A stretch of 64,000 bases of DNA from Rhodococcus rhodnii (GTDB taxonomy: Bacteria > Actinomycetota > Actinomycetes > Mycobacteriales > Pseudonocardiaceae), in the NCBI GenBank assembly GCA_000720375.1, contig JOAA01000021.1, forward strand, positions 124,001 to 188,000, read 5' to 3'. The notes beneath the pieces were generated by a model. The model had not been told where the DNA came from and ran no database searches. It saw only the letters and a list, made by a program, of their open reading frames with translations. Both the position numbers and the translations under genes were made by a program. This document shows, one piece after another, positions 35,841 to 43,725 of the stretch (position 1 is its first letter; each line of letters starts with the position of its first letter).

Positions 35841-36518
35841 TCACCTGTCCGCGCCACGGTAGAAGCGCACAGAAGTTGTTGCGAGCCACGTGAACGCGGC
35901 AAGGACCCCAGCAGTGAAGATCAGGATACCGACGCCAGGGCCTGCGGCCATGGCACCGAAGGAAAGCAGGAACGCCCCGCCGGTGATCCGTGAGTACGTC
36001 GCCCAACCGAGGCCGGCGAACCTGCGGGCGATGACGAAGGTCGCGATCGCGAAGCAGACGAAACCGACCGCGCCGAAGGCGAAGTGCAGCATTCCGGGCA
36101 CGGTGTTCTTGATCGCGAGCCCGACCGGGCCGTCGTGGGGCGGGAAGCCGGGGACCGGGTCGGCGGGGAAGATCCCGCTGGCGACCATGCTCAACCCGAA
36201 CGCCCCGATCAGTCCCGGTCCCCACGTTCCGCCCACTCCCCCTTTGAGTAACCGGCGCATGCCGACCGCGGCGGCCAGCACCATCAGCCCGGTGATGATC
36301 AGGTTCGTGGTCTGGATCCAGCCGAGGTCACCGTTGGCCAGCACGCTCCACGGGTGTCTGGCGAAGTCGAATCCGGTCCGGGTGAGACCTTGCAGCACGG
36401 AGATGACGACGTAGAACGGGCCGGCGAGCACGCCGTAGCCCAGCAACGACTTGGTGATACGAACCGACAGCTCGCAGTTGGTTCCGACGGTCTGCGGCGT
36501 CCAGATGGCGTGTGTCAT
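35841..36518 (-). CDS. DUF998 membrane protein
   Basis: 225 residues from ATG 36518-36516. Five to six hydrophobic helices, with RHPWSVLANGDLGWIQTTN and ASGIFPADPVPGFP typical of DUF998. Function unknown. Divergent from a TetR gene, with a symmetric operator in the gap; followed within 6 bp by the hydrolase gene. Confidence 0.82.
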   Translation of the reverse strand: MTHAIWTPQTVGTNCELSVRITKSLLGYGVLAGPFYVVISVLQGLTRTGFDFARHPWSVLANGDLGWIQTTNLIITGLMVLAAAVGMRRLLKGGVGGTWGPGLIGAFGLSMVASGIFPADPVPGFPPHDGPVGLAIKNTVPGMLHFAFGAVGFVCFAIATFVIARRFAGLGWATYSRITGGAFLLSFGAMAAGPGVGILIFTAGVLAAFTWLATTSVRFYRGADR

Positions 36519-36550
36519 GACATTTCCCCTGTTCAGCGGCTTAACTGGAA

Positions 36551-36590
36551 CTAGACCGTACAGTACTCTGGTGGGTACTGAGCCGTCTAG
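36551..36590. promoter_or_regulatory. Nested symmetric TetR-type operator
   Basis: Half-sites CTAGAC, N4, CAGTAC, N8, GTACTG, N4, GTCTAG, with exact two-fold symmetry across 40 bp, in the 98-bp gap between the divergent DUF998 and TetR genes. The length could hold one or two TetR dimers. Confidence 0.65.
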
Positions 36591-36616
36591 TACCATTTCC
36601 GACCAGGAGGCTGATC

Positions 36617-37261
36617 ATGGGAATCGCGGGTGTGGGTGTCGGGAACGAAGAGGGCCGCTCCGCCCGCAAACGGCGGCTGATCATGGAGGCGGCGACCACG
36701 CTCTTCCTGCGCAACGGCTACCAGGGCACGAGCATGGACGAGGTGGCAGCGCTGGCGGCGGTGTCCAAGCAGACCGTCTACAAGAACTTCACCGACAAAG
36801 AAGGCCTGTTCAGCGAGATCATCATGAGCGTCGCGACCACAGTGGACGCCTTCATCAAGCTGATCGGCGACAAACTGCACAACTCCAAGGACCTGGCCGC
36901 GGACCTGCCCGTGCTCGCGAGGCAGTACCTGCACTCGGTGATGCGCCCGCAGGTGCTGCAGATGCGACGGCTACTGGTCGGGGAAGCGGCCCGCTTCCCC
37001 GAACTCGCGCGCACGTATTACGAACAGGCGCCTGAACGCGTGCTCACGGCGCTGGCGCCGGAGCTGAAACACTTGGACGAACGCGGTTTGCTGCGTGTCG
37101 ACGACCCGGCGCTGGCAGCCAAGCACTTCGCGTTCCTGGTTCTGGGCGTCGCTTTGGACAAAGCTATGTTCTTCGGCGACACGCCACCGTTCACCGATGA
37201 GGAACTCAACCACCTCGCCGACGAGGGTGTCCGCGTTTTCCTTGCCGCGTATGGCGTTTAA
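36617..37261 (+). CDS. TetR/AcrR family regulator
   Basis: A 214-residue protein. The N-terminal helix-turn-helix (about 20-65) reads ATTLFLRNGYQGTSMDEVAA then VSKQTVYKNFTDKEGLF. The C-terminal ligand and dimer domain is of the AefR-like type. It probably represses itself and the divergent DUF998-hydrolase pair through the symmetric site at 36551-36590. The TAA stop overlaps that of the convergent thioesterase gene. Confidence 0.9.
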   Translation: MGIAGVGVGNEEGRSARKRRLIMEAATTLFLRNGYQGTSMDEVAALAAVSKQTVYKNFTDKEGLFSEIIMSVATTVDAFIKLIGDKLHNSKDLAADLPVLARQYLHSVMRPQVLQMRRLLVGEAARFPELARTYYEQAPERVLTALAPELKHLDERGLLRVDDPALAAKHFAFLVLGVALDKAMFFGDTPPFTDEELNHLADEGVRVFLAAYGV

Positions 37262-37731
37262 CCGATCAGCGACTCCGCCGACGCCGCACTCCGATCACGA
37301 ACACGCTCCCCACGCTGCACCATCGCGGTAGCCACCGCCGTCGCGATGACGCGCCCAGCGCTGTCGGCGAGCTCGCCGCGCAAGTGACAGACCTGCTTTC
37401 CCCGACGAACAACCGTCGCCCTGCCGATCAACGTTCCCGGCCACGCCACCCGAAGGAACTGCACGTGCAAGTCCAGTGTCGGGGCGAACTGGCCGGGACC
37501 GAGCGTCGCGGCCAGCGCGGGACCCATGGTGTCGTCGAGCATCGCGGCCAGGAAGCCGCCTTGGACGTGCCCGGCCGGGTTGGTGAACTTGTCCGTCGCG
37601 GCGAACTCGACCTCGATCGTTCCCTCGTCCGGGTCGACCTCGCGCAGCTTCCAGCCCAGTGTCGCGGCGGCGGCCGGGGCGGGCGTGCGGCCGGCCATCA
37701 TGTCCCAGAAGAATCCCGTTGGCGTCGGCAT
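37258..37731 (-). CDS. PaaI-type hotdog thioesterase
   Basis: 157 residues from ATG 37731-37729 (MPTPTGFFWDMM); the longer frame to 37860 overlaps the Lrp gene. The hotdog core has TNPAGHVQGGFLAAMLDDTMGPAL (catalytic-type Asp in the long helix) and LDLHVQFLRVAWPG. It likely hydrolyses acyl-CoA esters. Convergent with the TetR gene. Confidence 0.85.
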   Translation of the reverse strand: MPTPTGFFWDMMAGRTPAPAAAATLGWKLREVDPDEGTIEVEFAATDKFTNPAGHVQGGFLAAMLDDTMGPALAATLGPGQFAPTLDLHVQFLRVAWPGTLIGRATVVRRGKQVCHLRGELADSAGRVIATAVATAMVQRGERVRDRSAASAESLIG

Positions 37732-37795
37732 GCGCAACACTATGCCGGATTCCAGGCCGCCCAAGGCCTTCCCAGCGAGAAAGGGTGAACGCCGC

Positions 37796-38254
37796 TCACC
37801 GAGGTTCGATCTTGGTGCTGTGCAGGTGTTCGTAGACCACGCTCGTGCGCACGTCGGCAACCTCGGCGCGCAGGGTCAGCTTGTCGATGACGAACGCGTA
37901 CAGGTCCTGGTTGTCCCGCACCGCGACATGCACCAGAAAGTCCTCGTTGCCCGACACCACAAAGACTCCGATGGTCTCCGGCAACGACGTTATCCAGTTG
38001 CGGAACGCGTCGATGTTCCGCCGTGACGGCGGCCGGATCCGGACCGCGATGAGCGCTTGGACACCGCGTCCAATCGCGGCGAGGTTCACGTCCAGCACGG
38101 CGCCACGGATCACGCCGCGCTCCCGGAGCCCTCGCGTCCGCTCAAGCGCGGTCGATGGCGCGACACCAACTGCGGACGCGATGTCGCGGTTGGTCCGCCG
38201 AGCGTCCACCTGCAACTCGCGCAGGATCGCCGTATCAAGTTCGTCGAGATCCAC
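37796..38254 (-). CDS. Lrp/AsnC family regulator
   Basis: 152 residues from GTG 38254. The N-terminal winged HTH (LDELDTAILRELQVDARRTN, then VGVAPSTALERTRGL) is followed by a RAM-type ligand domain. It is divergent from the DUF2000 gene, whose promoter it may control; the 82-bp gap has no obvious palindrome. Confidence 0.88.
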   Translation of the reverse strand: MDLDELDTAILRELQVDARRTNRDIASAVGVAPSTALERTRGLRERGVIRGAVLDVNLAAIGRGVQALIAVRIRPPSRRNIDAFRNWITSLPETIGVFVVSGNEDFLVHVAVRDNQDLYAFVIDKLTLRAEVADVRTSVVYEHLHSTKIEPR

Positions 38255-38336
38255 GCCGCACGCCTCTCTGCCGAATTAAGTTCGCTGCTGTTGGAATTCT
38301 TCCAGAGATCAGATTAGCGTCTGGCTCATATCCCGC

Positions 38337-38825
38337 ATGAGTGAGAGGTCAGACGTGTCCGCAGATGTATTTGGTTTCGCTCCTGAGGAGGTCCAGCTGG
38401 ACGGGCCGACCAAGGCCGCCCGGCTGAAGTGGGTGGTGATCGTCGACGAAGCCGTTCCGGCCGGTCAGATGGTCAACGCCGTCGCATGCGTCGCGGCCTC
38501 CGTCGGGCAGTCCGTCACCGGCATGATCGGTCCCGAAGCGCCGGACGCCTCCGGCCGGATCCATCCAGGACTGCCGTGGGCAGGCTGCACGGTGTTGCGT
38601 GCGACAGCACCCCAGCTGGCTGAAGTCCGCGCGAAAGCCGTTGCCAGCGCGGGTGTTCTGGTCACCGAGATGCCGTCGATGGCGCAGCGCACCCGCGTCT
38701 ACACCGAGTACATGGCCGAGCTGGCGGAGACCAAACCGGCCGACCTGGACCTGTGCGCGATCAGCATCGTGGGCCCGCGCAACAGGATCAGTAAAGTAGT
38801 GAAGGGCCTCGACCTGCTACCGTGA
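38337..38825 (+). CDS. DUF2000 family protein
   Basis: A 162-residue protein with KWVVIVDEAVPAGQMVNAVAC and a peptidyl-tRNA hydrolase 2-like fold pattern, including the ending NRISKVVKGLDLLP. DUF2000 genes often sit next to Lrp or AraC regulators, as here. Biochemical role unknown. The stop overlaps an alternative start of the following gene, whose preferred start is 38852. Confidence 0.85.
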   Translation: MSERSDVSADVFGFAPEEVQLDGPTKAARLKWVVIVDEAVPAGQMVNAVACVAASVGQSVTGMIGPEAPDASGRIHPGLPWAGCTVLRATAPQLAEVRAKAVASAGVLVTEMPSMAQRTRVYTEYMAELAETKPADLDLCAISIVGPRNRISKVVKGLDLLP

Positions 38826-38851
38826 GAGGACCGGCTCGAAAGGGGGATACC

Positions 38852-39124
38852 ATGCCGCGGCTTCAGTTGCTGCTCGCGTTGTTCCTCCCGGTCGCGCTCA
38901 TCCTGCTGACGAGCACAACCTCGGACGCGATCGTGCTGGCAGTGATCGCCGGTGTCGCGATCCTGCTGTCGATCGGTGTGCCGCCCACCGCTGTTCCCGC
39001 CCAGGTAAGGGCGATCTCCTTGCAGGAACGCGCTCGCCAGAGCGTCTTCCTCCGCCTCAGGGATCCGGACGCCGCAGGCCGTCCCCGTCCTCGAGCGCCA
39101 GGCGCAGCCCTCGCGGCTGCGTGA
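38852..39124 (+). CDS. Small membrane protein upstream of YidC (DUF6412-like)
   Basis: 90 residues from ATG 38852 behind AAGGGGGA (38840-38847). Two adjacent hydrophobic helices (about 5-45) are followed by a basic, Ala/Pro-rich cytoplasmic tail. Small proteins of this kind commonly precede the second YidC gene of actinobacteria; the DUF6412 name is from memory. It may be a YidC partner, which is inference. Confidence 0.65.
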   Translation: MPRLQLLLALFLPVALILLTSTTSDAIVLAVIAGVAILLSIGVPPTAVPAQVRAISLQERARQSVFLRLRDPDAAGRPRPRAPGAALAAA

Positions 39125-39186
39125 TCCACTAAGCAGCCGCTTCCGTTTGTCCTCAGTCCTTTCCGGTATGACGGAGTGCTGCCCAC

Positions 39187-39822
39187 ATGTTCGATTTCCT
39201 TGACGTGCCAGCCCATGGCGCGTACGAGTTGGTGTCCTTGATCGCAAGTGCGACGGGGACGGCCGCGGCGATCGTATTGTTCACCGCGGCCGTCCGGCTG
39301 TTGCTGCATCCCCTTGCCCGCTCAGCGATTCGCGGCGAGAAGGCCAGGGCCGCCCTCGCCCCGCAGGCCACGAAGCTCCGCGAGAAACACAAGAAGAATC
39401 CCGAACGCATGCAGCGGGAACTGCTGGCGCTGTACCAGGACAACGGCGTCTCGATGTTCGCGGGCTGCTTGCCGATGCTGCTGCAGATCCCGGTCTTCAT
39501 GGTGCTGTACCGGCTTTTCACGGCCGGTTCGTTCGACGGCACACCGAACAACCTGCTGTCCGACGTGTTGTTCGGAGCGCCGCTCGGCAGCCATTTCTTC
39601 AGCTCGGGCGCGGACGTGTTCGTGTTCCTCGGCTTGTTCGCCGCGCTGCTCGTGGTCGGCTACTTCGCCTCGCGCGCGATGCCCGAGGAAACCCCCAAGT
39701 TCTTGCGGCTGTTGCCGTTCGGTACGTCCTTCGCCGTCGCGGTGATCCCGCTGGCAGCCGGGTTGTACTTGCTCACAACGACAACTTGGACAGTGCTCGA
39801 ACGGGCTTACTTGCGACGATAG
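39187..39822 (+). CDS. yidC: YidC/Oxa1-family membrane insertase (second-type paralogue)
   Basis: A 211-residue protein. After a first helix comes FTAAVRLLLHPLARSAIRGE, with the conserved hydrophilic-groove Arg, and then EKHKKNPERMQRELLALYQDNGVS (partly given: KNPERMQRELLALY) and GCLPMLLQIPVFMVLYRL. It is shorter than the housekeeping YidC and not next to rpmH or rnpA, so it is an accessory copy. It overlaps the convergent hydrolase gene by 16 bp. Confidence 0.9.
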   Translation: MFDFLDVPAHGAYELVSLIASATGTAAAIVLFTAAVRLLLHPLARSAIRGEKARAALAPQATKLREKHKKNPERMQRELLALYQDNGVSMFAGCLPMLLQIPVFMVLYRLFTAGSFDGTPNNLLSDVLFGAPLGSHFFSSGADVFVFLGLFAALLVVGYFASRAMPEETPKFLRLLPFGTSFAVAVIPLAAGLYLLTTTTWTVLERAYLRR

Positions 39823-40493
39823 GCCTCAAGGCGTTCCACGAGTTCCAGCGGCCGGGCCAGCGCGACCAGGTGCCCGCCGGGCATCTCGTCCGGCTGGAAA
39901 CCCAGTCGCTGCTTGACGATCCGGCGCTGGAACTCGGCAGGGAAGAAGCGGTCGTCCCGGGCAAGCAAGAACTTGGTCGGCACGTCCGGCCATGCGGTCA
40001 GCGGCCACGGCTTGACGAACGGGGTGCCGGACTGCACGATCTCGCCCTTGGCCAGCAACTCGATGGCCACGTCCAGCGGCAGATCGTGCAGGAAGGAGAA
40101 AAGCGGGTCGAACGGGCCATCGACGGGCTGACCAAGAGCTTGCTTGACCGCGGCTTCCGCCTCGCCCTGACCGGTCGCGGCCCACCACTCCCCGGCCGAC
40201 TCCCCAGGCTTCGGGGTCATCGCCGCGAGCAAGATCAGCAGGTCGACCTTGAGCCGCTCGCAGACGAGCGGTGCGCTGAAGCCACCCATCGACTGCGCCA
40301 CCAGGATGAGGTCGGTGCGGTCGCCGATCGCGTGCACGATGACGTCGGCGTACTCCTCAAGACCGGCGCTGTCGTCGCCAGCGGGCAGTTCCACCGCCAC
40401 GACGTCATGGCCGCGTGCCCGCAATTCCGGCTCGACGAACCGCCAATACGACGCGTGTCCACCTGCACCAGGAATCAAAACGTAAGTGGCCAT
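39807..40493 (-). CDS. Alpha/beta hydrolase (salicylate esterase/MenH-like)
   Basis: A 228-residue protein of the plant-hydroxynitrile-lyase/methylesterase type common in actinobacteria. MATYVLIPGAGGHASYW contains the oxyanion loop, the nucleophile is in LVAQSMGGFSA, the acid in LLARDDRFFP and the His in MPGGHLVALA. The start shares one base with the stop of the split-barrel gene upstream (TGATG), so they are coupled. Substrate unknown. Confidence 0.87.
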   Translation of the reverse strand: MATYVLIPGAGGHASYWRFVEPELRARGHDVVAVELPAGDDSAGLEEYADVIVHAIGDRTDLILVAQSMGGFSAPLVCERLKVDLLILLAAMTPKPGESAGEWWAATGQGEAEAAVKQALGQPVDGPFDPLFSFLHDLPLDVAIELLAKGEIVQSGTPFVKPWPLTAWPDVPTKFLLARDDRFFPAEFQRRIVKQRLGFQPDEMPGGHLVALARPLELVERLEAYRRK

Positions 40494-40987
40494 CAGTTCT
40501 GCCCCCGGTTCGCGAACTCCTCGGGCGTGGCTCCGCCCGGCAACCTCGTCATGAAGTCAAGCACACCGACCCACGTCGGCCGAATCGCGATCCTGGCCAT
40601 CTTCAGGCCTGGCTTGTCGACCTCGGCCACCGCCTGCGCACCCTGCTCTTCCCCTCCGTAACGCTTGTGCGCCAGGCCGTACTCCGGCACCACACCGTCC
40701 ACATCGGTCACCTCGGCGCGGCCACGCAGAAGCAAGACCTCCGGCGGCATACCGGACGTGTCGATGGTGATCGCGACGTCCGGCTTGGCCCGTAAGGCCT
40801 TGATCTTCGCGGCGCCCCCGAACGTGGCGAACACGATCTCCTCGCCGTTCCAGTGGAACAACATCGGGAAGACGCGCGGCGTGCCGTCCGCCGCTACGTA
40901 AGCCAGCCGAGCCAGCTCCTTCGATTCGAGCAAACGCTGCGCGACATCGGTCTTCAGCAGGTCCAAGTGTCCTTGTGGCAGGGCCAT
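40493..40987 (-). CDS. Pyridoxamine 5'-phosphate oxidase-like split-barrel protein
   Basis: A 164-residue FMN/F420-binding split barrel: LARLAYVAADGTPRVFPMLFHW and KIKALRAKPDVAITID. Members bind F420 or FMN and reduce diverse substrates; in actinobacteria, annotation as an F420-dependent family is common. Divergent from the HxlR-like gene and coupled to the hydrolase downstream. Confidence 0.85.
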   Translation of the reverse strand: MALPQGHLDLLKTDVAQRLLESKELARLAYVAADGTPRVFPMLFHWNGEEIVFATFGGAAKIKALRAKPDVAITIDTSGMPPEVLLLRGRAEVTDVDGVVPEYGLAHKRYGGEEQGAQAVAEVDKPGLKMARIAIRPTWVGVLDFMTRLPGGATPEEFANRGQN

Positions 40988-41033
40988 CGCGGTTCCCTTC
41001 TCCGATTGGGTGTCCTACACTAGCACTAGTTAG

Positions 41034-41046
41034 TCCTAAATTAGGA
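41034..41046. promoter_or_regulatory. Perfect palindrome over HxlR ribosome site
   Basis: TCCTAAATTAGGA (13 bp) ends in the AGGA of the ribosome-binding site of the gene at 41053. A TACACT -10-like box at 41014-41019 would place it in the first transcribed bases. A likely autoregulatory HxlR site. Confidence 0.55.
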
Positions 41047-41052
41047 GTACCA

Positions 41053-41691
41053 ATGACGGACCGGGCCTACGACGACCCCTGCGGGATCGCCCGCGCGCTC
41101 AACCTGATCGGTGAGCGCTGGGCGCTGCTGGTGGTGCGCGAGTTGCTGTTCGGCCCGAAACGCTTCACGGATCTGAAAGCCGGACTGCCCACGGCCAGCC
41201 AGAACGTGCTGTCACACCGCCTGAAGGAGCTCGAGCGATCCGGCATCCTGACCCGCCGCAAACTCGGCCCACCCGCGAGCGCGTGGGTCTACGAACTCAC
41301 CGGACGCGGCTACGAGCTGCGGCCCGTGATCATCGAACTGGCCAAGTGGGGCTGCCACGCACCGACAGCGTCAGCCGCGACATTGAGCGTCACCGCACTG
41401 ATGCTCGCGATGCTGACCACCTTCTCCCCCGCACTGGCCGGCGACTTGGACGCGACCTACGACTTGCACGTGTCCGGCGAACATTTCCGAGCGGTCGTCG
41501 CCAACGGCAAGATCGAGATCGAGCCCGGGGACGCCGCCGAGCCCGACGCGGTGATCGAGACGGACGCGGTCGCCCTGCGCAGCATCGTTTTCGGTGGCCG
41601 GGCGCTGGCCAACGAGGTGATCGCGGGCGACAAACGATCAGCTGCCCGATTCCTCCGCCTCTTCCCGCGCCCCGAAGTGATCACCAACTGA
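41053..41691 (+). CDS. HxlR-type regulator fused to SCP2-like domain
   Basis: A 212-residue protein. Residues about 8-105 form the HxlR winged helix (YDDPCGIARALNLIGERWAL, with the family Cys; then FTDLKAGLPTASQNVLSHRLKEL). Residues about 115-205 (LDATYDLHVSGEHFRAVVANG, PDAVIETDAVALRSIVFGGR) resemble a sterol-carrier-2-like lipid-binding domain. A lipid or hydrophobic ligand may thus control DNA binding. Divergent from the split-barrel-hydrolase pair. Confidence 0.85.
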   Translation: MTDRAYDDPCGIARALNLIGERWALLVVRELLFGPKRFTDLKAGLPTASQNVLSHRLKELERSGILTRRKLGPPASAWVYELTGRGYELRPVIIELAKWGCHAPTASAATLSVTALMLAMLTTFSPALAGDLDATYDLHVSGEHFRAVVANGKIEIEPGDAAEPDAVIETDAVALRSIVFGGRALANEVIAGDKRSAARFLRLFPRPEVITN

Positions 41692-41717
41692 CCGGACACC
41701 TTCGTAAGGTGGGCAGC

Positions 41718-42728
41718 ATGCTGCGGTCATTGGCGTCCAAAACCACCTGGGACGAGACTCCTGCTGACCCGATCGAAGGCACGTCATGGGAACGTGACGG
41801 CGTTCGCGGGAGCCAAGTCTCATGGTCGGTGGGCTACGGCCCCCGTACCGAAGCGTGGATCCTGCGGCCGGCCACAGCGTCAGGCCCGCTACCGGGCCTG
41901 ATCGCGTTGCACGGGCACGACGGCTTCAAGTTCCACGGCAAGGAGAAGATCGCCGACGGGCCGACCGACGTTCCGGCCGTGGCCACCTTGCGGCGGGAAA
42001 TGTACGGCGGCGTGGCGTTCGCGAACTACTTCGCCCGGCAAGGCTTCACTGTGCTGGTACCGGACGTCTTTCTCTGGGGCAGCCGCCGGTTCCCGATCGA
42101 CGAGATGCGGCCGGGCCCCATGCCGGGGCCCGAGCACCTCTGGACCGCCGCCGAAGAAGATCACCCAGACCGCGACGACATCGCCTGGTACAACCGGCTG
42201 GCCGCCCGGCACGAGCACCTCGTCGCCAAGTTCTGCACCATAATCAACCGGAGCCTGACTGATGTGGTGTCCTACGAGGACCGAGTCGCGGCTCGATACC
42301 TGCGGTCGCGAACCGATTTGGTCGACGGTCCGATCGGGTGCGTGGGACTGTCCGGCGGTGGTTGCCGTGCGGCACTGTTGCACGCCACGTGCGACGAGAT
42401 CTCCGCTGCCGTGGTCGTGGGGATGATGAGCACGTACGGACCGCTGCTTGAGGGCTACTTCGCCAACCACACCTGGATGTTCTTCCCGCCGGGCCTGCGC
42501 GACTGGCCTGACCTCGCCGCCCGCCGGGCCCCGATCCCCCTGCTGGTGCAGTACCTGCTCGACGACGACCTGTTCCCGACCAGCGGGATACGTGCGGCGG
42601 ACGCGCGGCTCACTGAAATCTATGGCCGGTCAGGCGAATACACCGGGCAGTTCTACCCGGGGCCGCACCGGTTCGACCCCGACATGCACCGGGCCGCGCT
42701 GTCCTGGCTGCGGAAATGGCTATTCTGA
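41718..42728 (+). CDS. Dienelactone hydrolase/acetyl xylan esterase-like hydrolase
   Basis: 336 residues from ATG 41718. An alpha/beta hydrolase with LIALHGHDGFKFHGKEKI (oxyanion region), a nucleophile elbow CVGLSGGGCRAALL, an acid-type LLDDDLFP and the His in FYPGPHRFD. Similar proteins are annotated as acetyl xylan or abhydrolase-22-like esterases; the carbohydrate link is supported by the LacI gene 4 bp downstream. Substrate not determinable. Confidence 0.82.
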   Translation: MLRSLASKTTWDETPADPIEGTSWERDGVRGSQVSWSVGYGPRTEAWILRPATASGPLPGLIALHGHDGFKFHGKEKIADGPTDVPAVATLRREMYGGVAFANYFARQGFTVLVPDVFLWGSRRFPIDEMRPGPMPGPEHLWTAAEEDHPDRDDIAWYNRLAARHEHLVAKFCTIINRSLTDVVSYEDRVAARYLRSRTDLVDGPIGCVGLSGGGCRAALLHATCDEISAAVVVGMMSTYGPLLEGYFANHTWMFFPPGLRDWPDLAARRAPIPLLVQYLLDDDLFPTSGIRAADARLTEIYGRSGEYTGQFYPGPHRFDPDMHRAALSWLRKWLF

Positions 42729-42732
42729 TCAC

Positions 42733-43725
42733 GTGCGCGTCACTATCGCTGAAGTCGCCCGCCGGGCACGTGTGAGCAAGGCGACCGTTTCGCGGGTGCT
42801 CAACAACAAGGGCGATGTCGACGCCGCGACCGCGATCCGGGTACGCGAAGTGATCGCCGCGACCGGCTACACGCCCAGTGCCCGCGCGGTCGGCCTGGCC
42901 AAGGGCCGCACGCAGACAGTCGGCATGCTCGTGCCTGGCCTGACGTGGCCGTGGATGGGAGACGTGCTGCAAGGGGTCGCCGACGTGCTCGAAGCCAAGG
43001 GCTACGGCCTGCTGCTGAACACGGTGAACCGCGGTGCGGAATCGCTGGCCCAGTTCGCCAAACACGTGTCGGCCAACGCTTTCGACGGGCTGCTGCTGGT
43101 CGAACCACCCGACGCCCTCAGCTACATCAGCAGCCTGCACGAGTCCGGCTTCCCGATGGTGATGATCGACGACCGGGGCCACCACCCGGAATTCCCCTCA
43201 GTGGCCACGAGCAACTGGGCAGGCGCAGCCTCAGCGGCCAAGCATCTGCTCGCCGCGGGCAGAAAACGCCTCGCGGTCATCACCGGGCCCGCTCAGTTCG
43301 GCTGCACACGGGACCGAACCGACGGCTTTCGCACCACAGTGGACGAATCAGGCACGCCGTTCGATACCCGCCTGCAAGTCGAGGGCGACTTCACTCGTGA
43401 CGGCGGCAGGGAAGCGTTCCAGTCCATTCTGGACTCAGGGGCAGCGGTCGACGGCGTGTTCGCGCAGAACGACCTGATGGCCGTCGGCGTGCTGGACGCC
43501 TTGCGCGCGGCAGGCAGGTCCGTACCCGATGACGTCGCAGTGATCGGCTTCGACGACATCCCCATCGCCTCGCATACACAGCCGGCACTCACCACCGTCC
43601 GGCAGCCTTCGCGCGAGATGGGCGAGGCAGCCGCACGAATGCTGCTCTCGCGGCTGGCGGGCGAGACGCTGCCGGAAGAGCCACAGATCATTCCGACGTC
43701 ACTGGTCGTCCGGGAATCCGCGTAG
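42733..43725 (+). CDS. LacI family transcriptional regulator
   Basis: 330 residues from GTG 42733, with the HTH MTIAEVARRARVSKATVSRVLNN-type start (here VRVTIAEVARRARVSKATVS) and a periplasmic-binding-like effector domain ending AVIGFDDIPIASHTQPALTTV. Four bases after the esterase stop, so cotranscribed and probably responsive to a sugar related to that enzyme. Its 3' end overlaps the convergent SEFIR gene by 27 bp. Confidence 0.9.
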   Translation: MRVTIAEVARRARVSKATVSRVLNNKGDVDAATAIRVREVIAATGYTPSARAVGLAKGRTQTVGMLVPGLTWPWMGDVLQGVADVLEAKGYGLLLNTVNRGAESLAQFAKHVSANAFDGLLLVEPPDALSYISSLHESGFPMVMIDDRGHHPEFPSVATSNWAGAASAAKHLLAAGRKRLAVITGPAQFGCTRDRTDGFRTTVDESGTPFDTRLQVEGDFTRDGGREAFQSILDSGAAVDGVFAQNDLMAVGVLDALRAAGRSVPDDVAVIGFDDIPIASHTQPALTTVRQPSREMGEAAARMLLSRLAGETLPEEPQIIPTSLVVRESA

